Below, piece after piece: positions 8,751-18,314 of a stretch of DNA of 62,671 nt. The notes below the pieces were generated by a model that worked only from the letters and a program-made list of their open reading frames with translations, was not told the origin of the DNA and did no database searches. Source of the stretch: JAQUPP01 sp041649955 (GTDB lineage Bacteria; Patescibacteriota; Patescibacteriia; UBA2591; JAQUPP01); NCBI GenBank assembly GCA_041649955.1, contig JBAZMD010000004.1, positions 1-62,671 on the forward strand, in the 5' to 3' direction. The first letter of the stretch is position 1; each line of letters begins with the position of its first letter. The position numbers and the translations under genes are program-made.

Positions 8751-8789
8751 ATTATAGCATAATTTAAATTATAGACAATATTCATTGTC
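8751..8789 (-). promoter_or_regulatory. yebC promoter with overlapping inverted repeat
   Basis: On the minus strand the -35 TTGTCT (8778-8773), a 16-bp spacer and the -10 TATAAT (8756-8751) lie upstream of yebC. GACAAT-ATTC-ATTGTC at 8774-8789 is a perfect 6-bp-arm inverted repeat that overlaps the -35 box, so it could be an operator. Confidence 0.6.
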
Positions 8790-8835
8790 CGTGTTAAAAT
8801 GATATTATGTTAATATGTTTTAATGATTAATTTAT

Positions 8836-8932
8836 GCCCGCCTAAATTTTTTAGGTCCGGGTGGGGTTAAAAATTACATTGCAAGGTCTCTTAAAATCAA
8901 TTACATTAATAAAAAAATAAATTTAAGCGGGT
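8836..8932. repeat. Small inverted-repeat element (family A), abuts a start codon
   Basis: The left end GCCCGCCTAAATTTT and right end AAATTTAAGCGGGT are near-complementary termini ~97 bp apart. Similar ends occur at 22239-22386 and 31171-31308. The right end stops exactly at the ATG of the isomerase gene. An internal copy, TAGGTCCGGGTGGGG, makes a nested hairpin with the left end. Confidence 0.65.
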
Positions 8933-10033
8933 ATGACTATTTTAGACGATATTAAACAAATCAAAAAATTAGATAAGTTTAAAATGGCTGATTTTATTGC
9001 TGAATTGCCGGAACAATGCCTAACGGCTTATCAAGAAGCGCAAAAAATTCAGATACCAAAAGATTATCAAAAAATTTCCGCCCAAGACAGCCTGTCCGCC
9101 GGCTGGCGGAGACCAGTCTCGGGCTGGCAAAATATTATTATTTGCGGCATGGGAGGGTCGGCTATTGGCGGAGAATTAGCTAAAGATTTAGTTCAAAAAC
9201 AAATTGCTGTTCCGATTATTATCAATCGCGATTTTAATTTGCCGATTTCAGTTGATGAAAAAAGCTTGGTAATTCTGGTAAGTTATTCCGGCAATACCCG
9301 AGAAACCATCAGCTGCTTCAATCAAGCTCTGAAAACAAAAGCAAAAAAATTTGTCATTACCAGCGGCGGCGAATTGGAAAAAATGGCGAAAAAAGAAAAT
9401 TGCCCAATTTTCAAATTTAAATATTCAGCGCCTCCGCGGGCTTCTCTGGCTTATTTATTTATGCCAATCTTGGTTATTTTGGAAAAATTAGGTCTGATAA
9501 ACTTAAAAACGTGGCAAATTCCTGAATCTCTGAAAGAACTTCAAAAAATAAATAAAATTTTTAAGCCCGAAATATTAACCGAAAAAAATAAAGCCAAATT
9601 TTTGGCTTATTCTGTTTTTGACCGCTTGCCGATTATTATCGCTCCGTCTAATTTTTCTTCTTTGGCTCGCCGTTTAAAAAATCAATTGGCTGAAAACGGA
9701 AAAAATTTCGCTTTTACCGAAACCTGGCCGGAAATTTTTCATAATTTTATTGAAAGCCGCCTGCCGTTACGGATGGAAGATGATTTGATTTATTTATTTT
9801 TAGACGATCCGAATCAAGATAAAGAAACCAAAAAATCTTTAATATTTTTCCAAAATTTATTGGATAAAAAAAGAAATTATAAAGAAATAATTTCTCCTCT
9901 TGGCGAAAATTATTTTACTCAATTTTTATCTTTTATTTTAATAAACGATTGGTTAAGTTTTTATTTGGCTATTTTGAACCAATTTGACCCCACGCCGGTA
10001 GAAAATATTAATTGGCTGAAAAAACAATTATAA
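8933..10033 (+). CDS. Bifunctional phosphoglucose/phosphomannose isomerase
   Basis: This 366-residue SIS-domain protein has IIICGMGGSAIGGELAKDLV as the first phosphosugar-binding loop and VSYSGNTRETISC as the second. It ends with a helix containing DPTPVENINWLKK, as in bifunctional PGI/PMI of archaea and CPR bacteria. It interconverts glucose-6-P, fructose-6-P and mannose-6-P, feeding both glycolysis and the mannose/glucose sugar nucleotides needed by the following glycan genes. Residues ~55-66 (SLSAGWRRPVSG), just before the first SIS strand, are encoded by a palindromic insertion (9095-9127). The ATG directly follows a small repeat element. Confidence 0.88.
   Translation: MTILDDIKQIKKLDKFKMADFIAELPEQCLTAYQEAQKIQIPKDYQKISAQDSLSAGWRRPVSGWQNIIICGMGGSAIGGELAKDLVQKQIAVPIIINRDFNLPISVDEKSLVILVSYSGNTRETISCFNQALKTKAKKFVITSGGELEKMAKKENCPIFKFKYSAPPRASLAYLFMPILVILEKLGLINLKTWQIPESLKELQKINKIFKPEILTEKNKAKFLAYSVFDRLPIIIAPSNFSSLARRLKNQLAENGKNFAFTETWPEIFHNFIESRLPLRMEDDLIYLFLDDPNQDKETKKSLIFFQNLLDKKRNYKEIISPLGENYFTQFLSFILINDWLSFYLAILNQFDPTPVENINWLKKQL
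9095..9127. repeat. GC-rich palindromic element inside the isomerase gene
   Basis: TCCGCCGGCTGGCGGA (9095-9110) is a near-perfect palindrome, followed by CCAGTCTCGGGCTGG. Its GC content is far above the surrounding gene. The same core, TCCGCCAGCTGGCGGA, occurs at 62586-62601 inside a tRNA-like sequence. The insertion keeps the reading frame, much like the Rickettsia palindromic elements that sit within genes. Confidence 0.6.
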
Positions 10034-10041
10034 TCCAATAT

Positions 10042-11724
10042 ATGCGAGTGTTGCGAACCATATATTCTTATATAATAAAAAATTGGTCATGGCTCAGCTA
10101 CTGGGTCGTTTTTAGTTTCAGCTTTATTATATTTCTTTATGTCATTCTGATTCCGCCCGGCATTATATGCCCGGACGGATTTTATCATACTAAAATGGCT
10201 TTAATGCTAAAGGAAGGTAAAATAATTCAAGATTTTCCTTGGACGCAATTTACAACTTATAAAGACCTTTTTGTTGACCATCATTTTGGCTTTCATTGGT
10301 TATTGGTTCCCTTTTTATTTTTGCCAACGCCAAATAATTTGGATATTCTCTCAGCGGAAATTGACCCTTTAATCAAGGCAAAATTAGCCATTGTCTTTTT
10401 TGCCTCGCTTGTATTTTTGGCAATTTATTGGTTTTTGCGTTTTCTTAAAACCAAACAGCCATTAGCCTGGACATTGCTTGGTTTTTTGATTGCTACTTTT
10501 TTAATCCGGCTTTCTTTGCTCAGGGCGCCGGTAATCTCAGTAAGTATTTTAATCTTGGGATATTATTTTATTTTAAAGAAAAAATATTTGTTTCTCTTTT
10601 TGCTTTCTTACTTATATGTCTTGACTTACGGCGCATGGCCGCTGATTCTCGTAGTAACCGTTATTTACTGTTTGGCCGGTTCTTTAAAATATTTATTTGA
10701 CCATCTTTATCTTTTAAAATTGAATTCTAAAAACAAAAAGATAAATATTTTTAAATTTTATTTCTCGCATTTATGGCGCGGATTTTTCAAAAAAAATAAT
10801 TTAAAACTGATTTTTTCTTGTATTTTGGGATTAGCAGCCGGAATGATTATCAACCCTTATTTCCCAAAAACCATTCCTTTTTATTGGTTTCAAACCGTTA
10901 AAATAGCAATTTTAAATTATCAAACCAAGGTTGGCGTCGGAGCCGAATGGTACCCTTTTGATTTGGACAGCTTGGTTCTTTTTAATCTTCCAATTTTTGT
11001 TCCTTTTTTAATTTCCATATCTTGGTTTTTTATTTCTGTAAAAAAACAAAGGAAAACCGGCTGGTTTCTCTTTTTGCTTTCTATATTTTTCTTTTTTTAT
11101 ACTTTAAAAGCCAGAAGAAACATAGAATATTTCATTCCGGCGGCGATTTTTTTCTGCGGCTTCATATTCACTCAAATAGCTGAAAAAATAAACTGGCCGA
11201 AAATTAAAAATCAATTTAAAAAAAATCTTCAAGGATCCAATAATATATTTTATTTCATTATTATTATATTTTTTGTCGTTTTGTGCGGCCATTTCTCGGC
11301 TGATTACATCAATCATGGCATTTACAAAGAACGGCAATCTCAAATTGATAATCCTTCCATAAATCATCTTCAAGCGGCTTCTTTATGGCTTAAACAAAAC
11401 AGCCAGGCGCAAGAAATAGTTTTTCAAAGCAGTTGGGATGAGTTCCCATTATTATTTTATTTTAACGACAAAAATTATTACATTAACGGCTTGGATCAAA
11501 CTTTTATGTATGAAAAAGACAAAGATTTGTATAAAACGTGGCTAAACCTGGTTTCCGACCGCGTTAATCCTCAGGATGTTGCTCAAATAATTAAAGAAAA
11601 ATTTCACGCTTCCTATATTCTTTTGGATAAAAAAGATAAAGAATTCGCTGATTTGCTGAAAAAATCTAAATTAGAAAAAACCTATGAAGACGATGAGTCA
11701 ATTATTTATAAATTAGGAGAATAG
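10042..11724 (+). CDS. Multi-pass membrane protein, GT-C glycosyltransferase-like
   Basis: About 560 residues with roughly ten hydrophobic segments from YWVVFSFSFIIFLYVILIP onward, then a soluble C-terminal domain (SLWLKQNSQAQEIVFQSSWDEFPLLFYF..., IKEKFHASYILLDKK). A conserved-looking CPDGFYHTKMAL lies just after the first membrane segment, where GT-C enzymes carry their catalytic acid. The soluble tail with Trp-Asp and a closing Tyr-Ile-Leu-Leu strand resembles that of PMT/STT3-like proteins. It likely transfers a lipid-linked sugar at the membrane's outer face. The ATG at 10042 is preferred to the TTG at 10012, which overlaps the isomerase gene. Confidence 0.7.
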   Translation: MRVLRTIYSYIIKNWSWLSYWVVFSFSFIIFLYVILIPPGIICPDGFYHTKMALMLKEGKIIQDFPWTQFTTYKDLFVDHHFGFHWLLVPFLFLPTPNNLDILSAEIDPLIKAKLAIVFFASLVFLAIYWFLRFLKTKQPLAWTLLGFLIATFLIRLSLLRAPVISVSILILGYYFILKKKYLFLFLLSYLYVLTYGAWPLILVVTVIYCLAGSLKYLFDHLYLLKLNSKNKKINIFKFYFSHLWRGFFKKNNLKLIFSCILGLAAGMIINPYFPKTIPFYWFQTVKIAILNYQTKVGVGAEWYPFDLDSLVLFNLPIFVPFLISISWFFISVKKQRKTGWFLFLLSIFFFFYTLKARRNIEYFIPAAIFFCGFIFTQIAEKINWPKIKNQFKKNLQGSNNIFYFIIIIFFVVLCGHFSADYINHGIYKERQSQIDNPSINHLQAASLWLKQNSQAQEIVFQSSWDEFPLLFYFNDKNYYINGLDQTFMYEKDKDLYKTWLNLVSDRVNPQDVAQIIKEKFHASYILLDKKDKEFADLLKKSKLEKTYEDDESIIYKLGE

Positions 11725-11738
11725 GGTTATCAATATTT

Positions 11739-13034
11739 ATGTTAAAAGTTAGTACTTCAAAACAATTTTTAATATTCGGATTTTTAACGGAAATAATTTA
11801 TTTATTATTTTATTTCATTGAACCATTTAGAAAATATTTGGGCGATCAAAGTTTTACTCTTCATAATCGTTATCTATTTTTATCAATAGTCGGATTAATG
11901 ATTTTTGCATTAATCCTTTACATTTTCAGCTATAAACAAATAATAAAAAATAATGTTAATTTGAAAACAATTATCATTTTTTTTATTATTTTTAATTTAA
12001 CCTTATTATTCGTCTGGCCAATCGGATCAAGTGATATATTTGGTTATATTTACCAGTCTCGAATTTTATCAGAATATCATGCCAACCCGTATTTAACACC
12101 TTATGACGCATTTCCCAATGACAGCTTCTATTATTTGATTAAAAATCAATGGTCAATATCAACAACGCCCTACGGACCGGTTTGGATTATCATCGGCAGC
12201 ATATTAAGTTTTATCGGGAAAAATAGTTTATTGTTTTCCTTGCTGCTTTTTAAGCTCTTCTTTATCTTAATTAATTTTTTAAATCTTTTTTTAATTTACA
12301 AAATTTCAAACACCACTAGGGCTGTTTTTCTTTATGCCTGGAATCCTTTGATTCTATATGAATTTGCTTTAAACGGGCACAACGACGTCTTAATTATTTT
12401 TTTCGTTTTGCTTAGCTTATTTTTCTTTTTACGGCAGAACAAAGTAAAAAATTATATTTTATCATGGATTTTTCTGATTTTCTCCATCTTGATTAAATTT
12501 TACACAATTATATTTTTACCCATATTGTTTTTATTATCTTTATTCAATTTGAAAACAAAAAAAGAAAAACTGCATTTTTCTTTAATGGCTATTCTAACAG
12601 CCATAATAATGGTAATGCTTTTCTTTCTGCCTTTTTGGGATGGTTTAAAAACTTTTTCAGGAATTCAAGCACAATTTTTGAGAACAGAAATAATATTTTC
12701 TTCAATCATAATATTAATGCTTTCGTTTCTGTTTAATTCATTACACTTTAATAACTATTTTAATTTGGCTAGTGTAATCGGCAAAATAATATTTTTTGTC
12801 TCTTATTGCGTGATTGCTTTAAAAATATTTTTTAATCATCGCGAATTAAATAAAAACAATATCTTAAAATATTGTTTTCTGGTCTATTTATTTTTAATCT
12901 TAACCGCCATCGGCTGGCTGATGCCATGGTATTTTGTTTTATTAATAGTTTTGTTGATTCTAAATTTAAGGAATAACTCCCTTCTTTATTCTGTCACTCT
13001 GTGGGGTATATTATATTATATTATTCTTAGGTAA
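11739..13034 (+). CDS. MptA/B-like polyprenol-phosphate mannosyltransferase family membrane protein
   Basis: This 431-residue protein has about 11 membrane spans. After span 3 comes WPIGSSDIFGYIYQSRILSEYHANPYLTPYDAFP, matching the D-x-(Y/F) loop of MptA/MptB and related GT-C enzymes. Later LYAWNPLILYEFALNGHNDVLIIFFVLLS is the WNPL...GHND motif of the same group. Such enzymes use polyprenyl-phosphate mannose (or glucose) to extend lipid-linked or wall glycans outside the membrane. It follows the preceding gene by 14 nt and probably shares its transcript. Donor and acceptor cannot be assigned. Confidence 0.75.
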   Translation: MLKVSTSKQFLIFGFLTEIIYLLFYFIEPFRKYLGDQSFTLHNRYLFLSIVGLMIFALILYIFSYKQIIKNNVNLKTIIIFFIIFNLTLLFVWPIGSSDIFGYIYQSRILSEYHANPYLTPYDAFPNDSFYYLIKNQWSISTTPYGPVWIIIGSILSFIGKNSLLFSLLLFKLFFILINFLNLFLIYKISNTTRAVFLYAWNPLILYEFALNGHNDVLIIFFVLLSLFFFLRQNKVKNYILSWIFLIFSILIKFYTIIFLPILFLLSLFNLKTKKEKLHFSLMAILTAIIMVMLFFLPFWDGLKTFSGIQAQFLRTEIIFSSIIILMLSFLFNSLHFNNYFNLASVIGKIIFFVSYCVIALKIFFNHRELNKNNILKYCFLVYLFLILTAIGWLMPWYFVLLIVLLILNLRNNSLLYSVTLWGILYYIILR

Positions 13035-13097
13035 TTTTATGAATCGCAAACATTATTTTTTATCACAAAATTAACAATATTTACATTTTATTAATTT

Positions 13098-14516
13098 ATG
13101 AACCACAAAATAGGAATTATAATAGGAGCAGGCCCGGCAGGAATGGCAGCCTCGTTTGAATTACATAAGGCGGGTAAATCTTTCATAGTTATTGAAAAAA
13201 ATAATATGATTGGTGGATTAACCAGAACCTTTCAATATGGGGAATTTAAAACTGATATTGGTCCTCATAGATTTTTTAGCCAAAATTCATATTTATACAA
13301 TCTTATAGAAGATTTACTTGGAAACAAATGGATAAAAGTTAATAGACTAACAAGATTTTATATTAATGGTAAATTTTTCCTTTATCCTGTTGAAATAAAA
13401 AATGTGTTGCTTAATGTCGGTTTATATAAAGCTCTTAAAATTCTATTTGATTATCTTTGGGTAAAAATAAAAAGTAAATTTATAAAAAAAGAATTATCCT
13501 CGTTTAAAGACTATGTTATTGCTGATTTTGGGAGGACATTAGCGGAATTAAATATACTAAATTATACAGAAAAAATTTGGGGATTGGCTTGCTCTGAAAT
13601 TTCTCCAGATTGGGCAAAACAGAGGATAAAAGGACTCTCTTTAAGAGAGGTAATTAAAAATGCCCTTACAAAATCTAATAAGGGACCAAAAACTTTAATT
13701 GATCAATTTTATTATCCTGATTTAGGCGCGGTTTTAATCTATGAGAAAATTAAAGAAAGAATTTTAGATAAAGAAAACATTTTCAAATTAAACAGCTGTC
13801 CTGTTAAAATATTCCATAATAACGACCAAATAACAAAAGTAATCATTAATATCAAAAATAACAGCCAAATCGTGGAACCAGAATATGTTATTTCTTCTAT
13901 GCCTATCACTGAATTTGTTCATTTATTAGAACCAGCGGCTCCGAATGAAATATTAGAAGCTGTTAAAAATTTAAAATTCAGATCTCATGTTTCTCTTTTT
14001 ATAACGCTCGATAAACCTTCTGTATTCTCTGACCAATGGATATACTTTTCAGATAAAAAAATACCCTTTAGCAGGATAATGGAACCTAAAAATTTCAGCA
14101 AAAAAATGTCTCCTCAAGATAAAACTTCTCTGCTTATTGAGTTTTTTTGCTGGGAAAATGATAAAATTTGGAATGCCGACAAGGAAGAACTATTAGATTT
14201 AAGCATAGAATGGTTAGAAAAACTTAATTTTATCAGGAAGAATGAAATTATTAATTGTTTTGTCCATAAGGAAAAATATGCCTATCCTGTTTATGATTTA
14301 AAATACAAAGGGTATTTAGAAAAAATTAAGAATTATTTAAGCGGATTTAAAAACCTGCAATTAATTGGCCGAGGAGGCAGTTTTAGATACAATAACCAAG
14401 ATCATTCATTGGAAATGGGTATTTTGGCGGCAAGGAGTATTATAGACGGCAAACAATATAACATTGAAAATGTCGGACTAGAACAAAAATATTTTGAAAG
14501 AGGATATATAAAATGA
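13098..14516 (+). CDS. FAD-dependent oxidoreductase, UDP-galactopyranose mutase/protoporphyrinogen oxidase-like
   Basis: 472 residues with an N-terminal Rossmann motif GIIIGAGPAGMAASFELHKAG and the FAD-binding segment NNMIGGLTRTFQYGEFKTDIGPHRFF, the latter typical of amine-oxidase-fold enzymes found in O-antigen and surface-glycan clusters. The C-terminus, LIGRGGSFRYNNQDHSLEMG, closes the FAD site. It may act on a sugar nucleotide (mutase-like) or on a lipid; the substrate is inferred only from its placement between GT-C genes. The next gene's ATG overlaps its stop by 4 nt (ATGA), so the two are translationally coupled. Confidence 0.75.
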   Translation: MNHKIGIIIGAGPAGMAASFELHKAGKSFIVIEKNNMIGGLTRTFQYGEFKTDIGPHRFFSQNSYLYNLIEDLLGNKWIKVNRLTRFYINGKFFLYPVEIKNVLLNVGLYKALKILFDYLWVKIKSKFIKKELSSFKDYVIADFGRTLAELNILNYTEKIWGLACSEISPDWAKQRIKGLSLREVIKNALTKSNKGPKTLIDQFYYPDLGAVLIYEKIKERILDKENIFKLNSCPVKIFHNNDQITKVIINIKNNSQIVEPEYVISSMPITEFVHLLEPAAPNEILEAVKNLKFRSHVSLFITLDKPSVFSDQWIYFSDKKIPFSRIMEPKNFSKKMSPQDKTSLLIEFFCWENDKIWNADKEELLDLSIEWLEKLNFIRKNEIINCFVHKEKYAYPVYDLKYKGYLEKIKNYLSGFKNLQLIGRGGSFRYNNQDHSLEMGILAARSIIDGKQYNIENVGLEQKYFERGYIK

Positions 14517-16051
14517 AAAAACATATAAAACAATTTTTTATTTTTAATAAAAATTATATAATTATTATAATTTTTATTGTTTTATCGTTAATTTTATTAT
14601 TTAATCATGAACCCTATCAAGATGAAGCTCAAGCTTGGTTAATAGCACGAGATAGTTCCAACTTCATCTCTATGATTCATCAAATGGGCTATGAAGGCAC
14701 CCCTGCCCTATGGCATTGCATTTTATTTATATTAACACATTTAGGATTACCTTATTTCTTAATGGCAATAGTACATTTTTTAATAATATTAAGCGCAGTT
14801 ATTATTTTTATTAATTATGCTCCGTTTTCAACGGTTGTAAAAATATTATTCATTTTTGGATATTACCCTTTTTTTGAGTATAATACTATTGCTAGAAATT
14901 ATGCTCTAACTGTTTTATTTTTATTTTTAATTGCCCTAATATATAAAAATCGCTTCAAGAGACCAATATTATACTCTTTGTTAATATTTCTCTTAGCAAA
15001 TACTAATTTATATAGCTTGGTTATTGCGATTATTCTTAGCGGAGTATATATTTTTGAAGTTTTACAACTCAAGCTTCAAAAACAACTTAATATTACTAAA
15101 AAAAATATTATCTCTTTTTTAATAATGCTTTTTGGGTTTTTAATCGCAATATATCAACTTTTACCGCCCACCGATATCGCCCTGCTCTACAATTCTATAA
15201 GATCCATAGACATAATACCCCGTACAATAATTGGAGCATTTTTGCCCATTCCAATACCCGTAATTAATTTTTGGAATAGTCTATTAATATTTTATCCTAC
15301 TACGAATATTATTACCGCCGTGAATATGATTATTTTTGGATTAATGATATTTTTATTATCACTCCTATTTTTTAAAAAACAACCAAAATTAATGTTAATA
15401 TATTTGCTTTTATTTATAGGTCTGTTTAGTATATTTCTTCTTACATGTATTGGCAATAATAGACATTTTGGATTAATATTTATAATTTTTATTTTTTGTT
15501 TATGGATAGCCAATAATTATAAAGAGTTATTAATTAAAAATAAAGTAATAAATAAATTATTAAGCCCAAAAAAATTAACTTATTGTTTTGTCGCATTATT
15601 GTTATCCCAGGTAATTGCATCGTCAATAGCCTTTTTTTATGAACTAAATTATGATTTTTCTGCCGCAAAAAAGACAGCCATCTTTTTAAAAGAAAATAAA
15701 TTTATAAATAATGAGACTTTCATCGCATCTTATCCATCATATTCCACTACAGCAATTTTGCCTTATATACCCAAACCTTATTCCCGATTTTTCTGTATAG
15801 AATATAAAAATTATTGTAGTTTTTTGACTTGGAATGAAACGTATTATTGGAATACAAATCTATCAATAGATGAAATTATAAATAGAATCGATAATGCAAT
15901 TATAAATAAAAATTATAACAGAGTATTACTTATTCTAAATGAGAATATAGAGGACAAAAAATTTCTTAATAAGTATAATTTAATTATTTCTTTTAATAAA
16001 ACTATAGTAAAAAATGAATCATTTTATTTATATCAATTAAGAACAAATTAA
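14513..16051 (+). CDS. Multi-pass membrane protein, GT-C-like (glycosyltransferase 39 type)
   Basis: 512 residues with about 11 hydrophobic segments. NHEPYQDEAQAWLIARDSS after span 1 carries the acidic pair expected in the first external loop of PMT/ArnT-like GT-C enzymes. The C-terminal ~110 residues form a soluble domain (TAIFLKENKFINNETFIASYPSYSTTAILPYI). It is translationally coupled to the flavoprotein gene upstream. Base composition is even more AT-rich than the neighbours. The transferred sugar is unknown. Confidence 0.7.
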   Translation: MKKHIKQFFIFNKNYIIIIIFIVLSLILLFNHEPYQDEAQAWLIARDSSNFISMIHQMGYEGTPALWHCILFILTHLGLPYFLMAIVHFLIILSAVIIFINYAPFSTVVKILFIFGYYPFFEYNTIARNYALTVLFLFLIALIYKNRFKRPILYSLLIFLLANTNLYSLVIAIILSGVYIFEVLQLKLQKQLNITKKNIISFLIMLFGFLIAIYQLLPPTDIALLYNSIRSIDIIPRTIIGAFLPIPIPVINFWNSLLIFYPTTNIITAVNMIIFGLMIFLLSLLFFKKQPKLMLIYLLLFIGLFSIFLLTCIGNNRHFGLIFIIFIFCLWIANNYKELLIKNKVINKLLSPKKLTYCFVALLLSQVIASSIAFFYELNYDFSAAKKTAIFLKENKFINNETFIASYPSYSTTAILPYIPKPYSRFFCIEYKNYCSFLTWNETYYWNTNLSIDEIINRIDNAIINKNYNRVLLILNENIEDKKFLNKYNLIISFNKTIVKNESFYLYQLRTN

Positions 16052-16087
16052 ATAATATTATTAAATAAATATTTATTTTTATTAAAA

Positions 16088-17464
16088 ATGAAAGAAAAAT
16101 ATAAAAATAAGTTAGTGGCTAATGGCTGGTGGCTGTTTTTATTTTTGATTTTATTATTTTTCCATTGCGCTCGTCTCCCCAACAGCGATGAGGGAGTTAT
16201 TACAAACGGGGCCTGGAATTTGATAAATCACAGGCAATTATATATTGATTTCTTTGAATTTATCCCTCCGGGCAGTTTTTATTTAATTTTTTGGTTTTGG
16301 AAAATTTTTGGCGTTCATTTTTTTGTAGCTAAATTTTTGGCTATTATAATCGTTTTTTTAAGCTCAATCGGCATATACAAAATCACTCAGGCAATCTCTA
16401 AAAATAAATTTAATTGCTTTTTCCCTTTTATTTTTATCATCACCTCTATCTATTGGCCGATTATAAATCATAATGCTTTTAATATATTTTTTGTTATTTG
16501 GGCTGTTTATTTTTTTCTCAGAGGACTTTCCGATTATTCAAAAAATAATTTTATTATCAGTGGATTATTATCCGGCTTGTCTATTTTATTTTTACAGCAA
16601 AAAGGAATTATCTTGCTTTTAGCCCTGTCATCATTTCTGATTATATCTTTTATTAAAGAAAAAAAATATTTATTATTAAAATTAAATTTTAATTTTCTTA
16701 TTTCTTCTTTGCTCCCGCTTTTACTTTTACTGAAATGGCCTCTTAAAATATTATATGAAAATTTAGTCGTCTTCCCTCTTTTTAATTATATAGAAGTTAA
16801 TAAAATCCCTTTTTATTTATTTGAGTTTTTCTTTATTATTTTATTGTTAATGGCTTGGCTTTTAAAAAATGAAAAATCCAAAAAAATCTGGTTATTGTTT
16901 TACGTTCAATTTTTTCTGCTTTTATCCACCCTGCCCCGACCGGATTCTTATCATATTTCTTTAATTTTATTTCCTCTTTATTCTATCTTCTCCATATTTT
17001 TGGAAAAAATAAAACATTCTAATCTTTTTGAGAGAACTATTTATTCCATAATATCATTGGCTGTTTTTATAATTATTTATCCTTCAATACTGATTACGTG
17101 TTATCAGCCCTTCTTTTATTCGGCAAAAAATGATAAGCTTATTTCTTACGTAAAGGATAATTGCCCTGGCACTTATTTATATGCCGGCCCCTTTATTCCT
17201 GATATTTATTTTGAAACAAAAAAATTAAACCCCACTCCATATTCATTTTTAATAACCAACCAGCAAACCAAGGAACAATTTTCAGAAGCAAAAAAATCAC
17301 TTGAAAAATATCAGCCGACTTGTGCTGTATTGAATTATGCAATAGTGGCTAAATTTAATTATAATAAAAATAACCCGGTCGATAATTATATTTTTAAAAA
17401 TTATGAACCAGTTTTTAAACAAGGAGACGATTATGTTTATAGAATTTTGCCTGCCAATTTATAA
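16088..17464 (+). CDS. Multi-pass membrane protein, GT39-like
   Basis: 458 residues with about ten membrane segments. The first external loop reads RLPNSDEGVITNGAWNLINHRQLYIDFFEFIPPGSFYLIFWFWK, a clear dolichol-phosphate-mannose mannosyltransferase (PMT_2) pattern with Asp-Glu followed by PPG. The C-terminal ~110 residues are a soluble domain starting YVKDNCPGTYLYAGPFIPDIYF. Its 3' end overlaps the GT2 gene by 32 nt, a typical pairing: the GT2 enzyme makes a polyprenyl-phosphate sugar and the GT-C enzyme uses it. The family is fairly clear, the acceptor unknown. Confidence 0.78.
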   Translation: MKEKYKNKLVANGWWLFLFLILLFFHCARLPNSDEGVITNGAWNLINHRQLYIDFFEFIPPGSFYLIFWFWKIFGVHFFVAKFLAIIIVFLSSIGIYKITQAISKNKFNCFFPFIFIITSIYWPIINHNAFNIFFVIWAVYFFLRGLSDYSKNNFIISGLLSGLSILFLQQKGIILLLALSSFLIISFIKEKKYLLLKLNFNFLISSLLPLLLLLKWPLKILYENLVVFPLFNYIEVNKIPFYLFEFFFIILLLMAWLLKNEKSKKIWLLFYVQFFLLLSTLPRPDSYHISLILFPLYSIFSIFLEKIKHSNLFERTIYSIISLAVFIIIYPSILITCYQPFFYSAKNDKLISYVKDNCPGTYLYAGPFIPDIYFETKKLNPTPYSFLITNQQTKEQFSEAKKSLEKYQPTCAVLNYAIVAKFNYNKNNPVDNYIFKNYEPVFKQGDDYVYRILPANL

Positions 17465-18167
17465 TGAAGAAAAAATACTAAAGAATAACGTTCTGAAACT
17501 ATTGAATTATTGCAATAGTCAAAACTTTAATTTTGACTGGCGAATAGTCATCCTTAATAATGGCTCAACGGATAATTCTGAAAAAATTTCTCAAGAATTA
17601 CAGAAAGAATATCCTCAAAAAATAAAAATAGAAAACCTTGAACAGCCGGCAAGAGGAAGGGCTATAAAATTATATTACCAAAAAAGTCAAGCTGATATCG
17701 TGGCCTATATGGATATTGATCTGGCTGTTTCTTTGAATAATATTCCTAATTTAATTGACTCAATTCTTAAAGAAAACTATGATTTAGTGATTGGATCCAG
17801 GTTATTGCCTGATTCAAAAATAGAGAGATCTTTTATTAGAAGTTTAAGCTCGAAAATTTATATTCTTTTATCAAGAATAATATTGCATCATAACCTATCT
17901 GACTTGCAGTGCGGCTTTAAAGCGATTAAGACAGATGTTTTTAAAAAAATTATGTCTTATATTAAGGATGATAAATGGTTTTTTGACACTGAATTAATTA
18001 CTTTCACTCACTATTTCGGTTATAAAATAAAAGAAATACCGGTTGACTGGCAGGAAAACAGATATGATCAAAGAAAAACCAAGGTTCATTTATTGAAAGA
18101 CAGCCTTAATTTTATATTAAATTTGATAAAATTAAAAATGCGGCTTTATAAAATCCGCAAAAAATAA
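17433..18167 (+). CDS. GT2 polyprenyl-phosphate sugar synthase (DPM1-like)
   Basis: About 244 residues starting MFIEFCLPIYNEEKILKNNV, the CxPxYNEE opening of dolichol-phosphate mannosyltransferase-type GT2 enzymes. The metal-binding motif is YMDIDLAVSLNNI; QCGFKAIKTDVFKK and WFFDTELITF follow, as in DPM1. It has no C-terminal membrane anchor. It would load a sugar from UDP- or GDP-sugar onto polyprenyl phosphate for the GT-C enzymes upstream. The ATG at 17433 is chosen because AAGGAG lies 7 nt upstream; an in-frame ATG at 17403 lacks one. A bidirectional terminator follows. Confidence 0.85.
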   Translation: MFIEFCLPIYNEEKILKNNVLKLLNYCNSQNFNFDWRIVILNNGSTDNSEKISQELQKEYPQKIKIENLEQPARGRAIKLYYQKSQADIVAYMDIDLAVSLNNIPNLIDSILKENYDLVIGSRLLPDSKIERSFIRSLSSKIYILLSRIILHHNLSDLQCGFKAIKTDVFKKIMSYIKDDKWFFDTELITFTHYFGYKIKEIPVDWQENRYDQRKTKVHLLKDSLNFILNLIKLKMRLYKIRKK

Positions 18168-18171
18168 AGGG

Positions 18172-18250
18172 TATTAAACCCTATGTTGCCGGCACTCTCT
18201 CGGGAAAAGAAAATAAATTTTCTTTTCCCTCGCTCGCTTGGCAATAAAAA
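18172..18250. repeat. Palindromic repeat element (family B), copy 1
   Basis: GGGTATTAAACCC is followed by a ~60-bp unit (18185-18244) bounded by TTGCC and GGCAA. Inside is a perfect 12-bp stem with a 4-nt loop (18202-18229): GGGAAAAGAAAA and TTTTCTTTTCCC. A second copy at 19734-19793 lies within a pilin-like gene. Confidence 0.75.
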
Positions 18251-18257
18251 ATATTTT

Positions 18258-18298
18258 AAAATCTAAAACCCTCTCATAACGAGAGGGTTTTAGATTTT
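18258..18298. terminator. Bidirectional terminator between convergent genes
   Basis: AAAATCTAAAACCCTCTC, ATAAC loop, GAGAGGGTTTTAGATTTT forms a perfect 18-bp stem with U-runs on both strands. It ends the plus-strand glycan operon and the minus-strand pilin operon. Confidence 0.9.
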
Positions 18299-18314
18299 AA
18301 CCATAATTCTTTGT

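Noticed and set aside
10012..10041. TTG start of the 10042-11724 membrane protein
   Set aside because: It overlaps the isomerase gene by 22 nt and adds residues that precede a good ATG; similar TTG or GTG extensions at 19215, 24494, 51793, 56423 and 57289 were dropped for the same reason.
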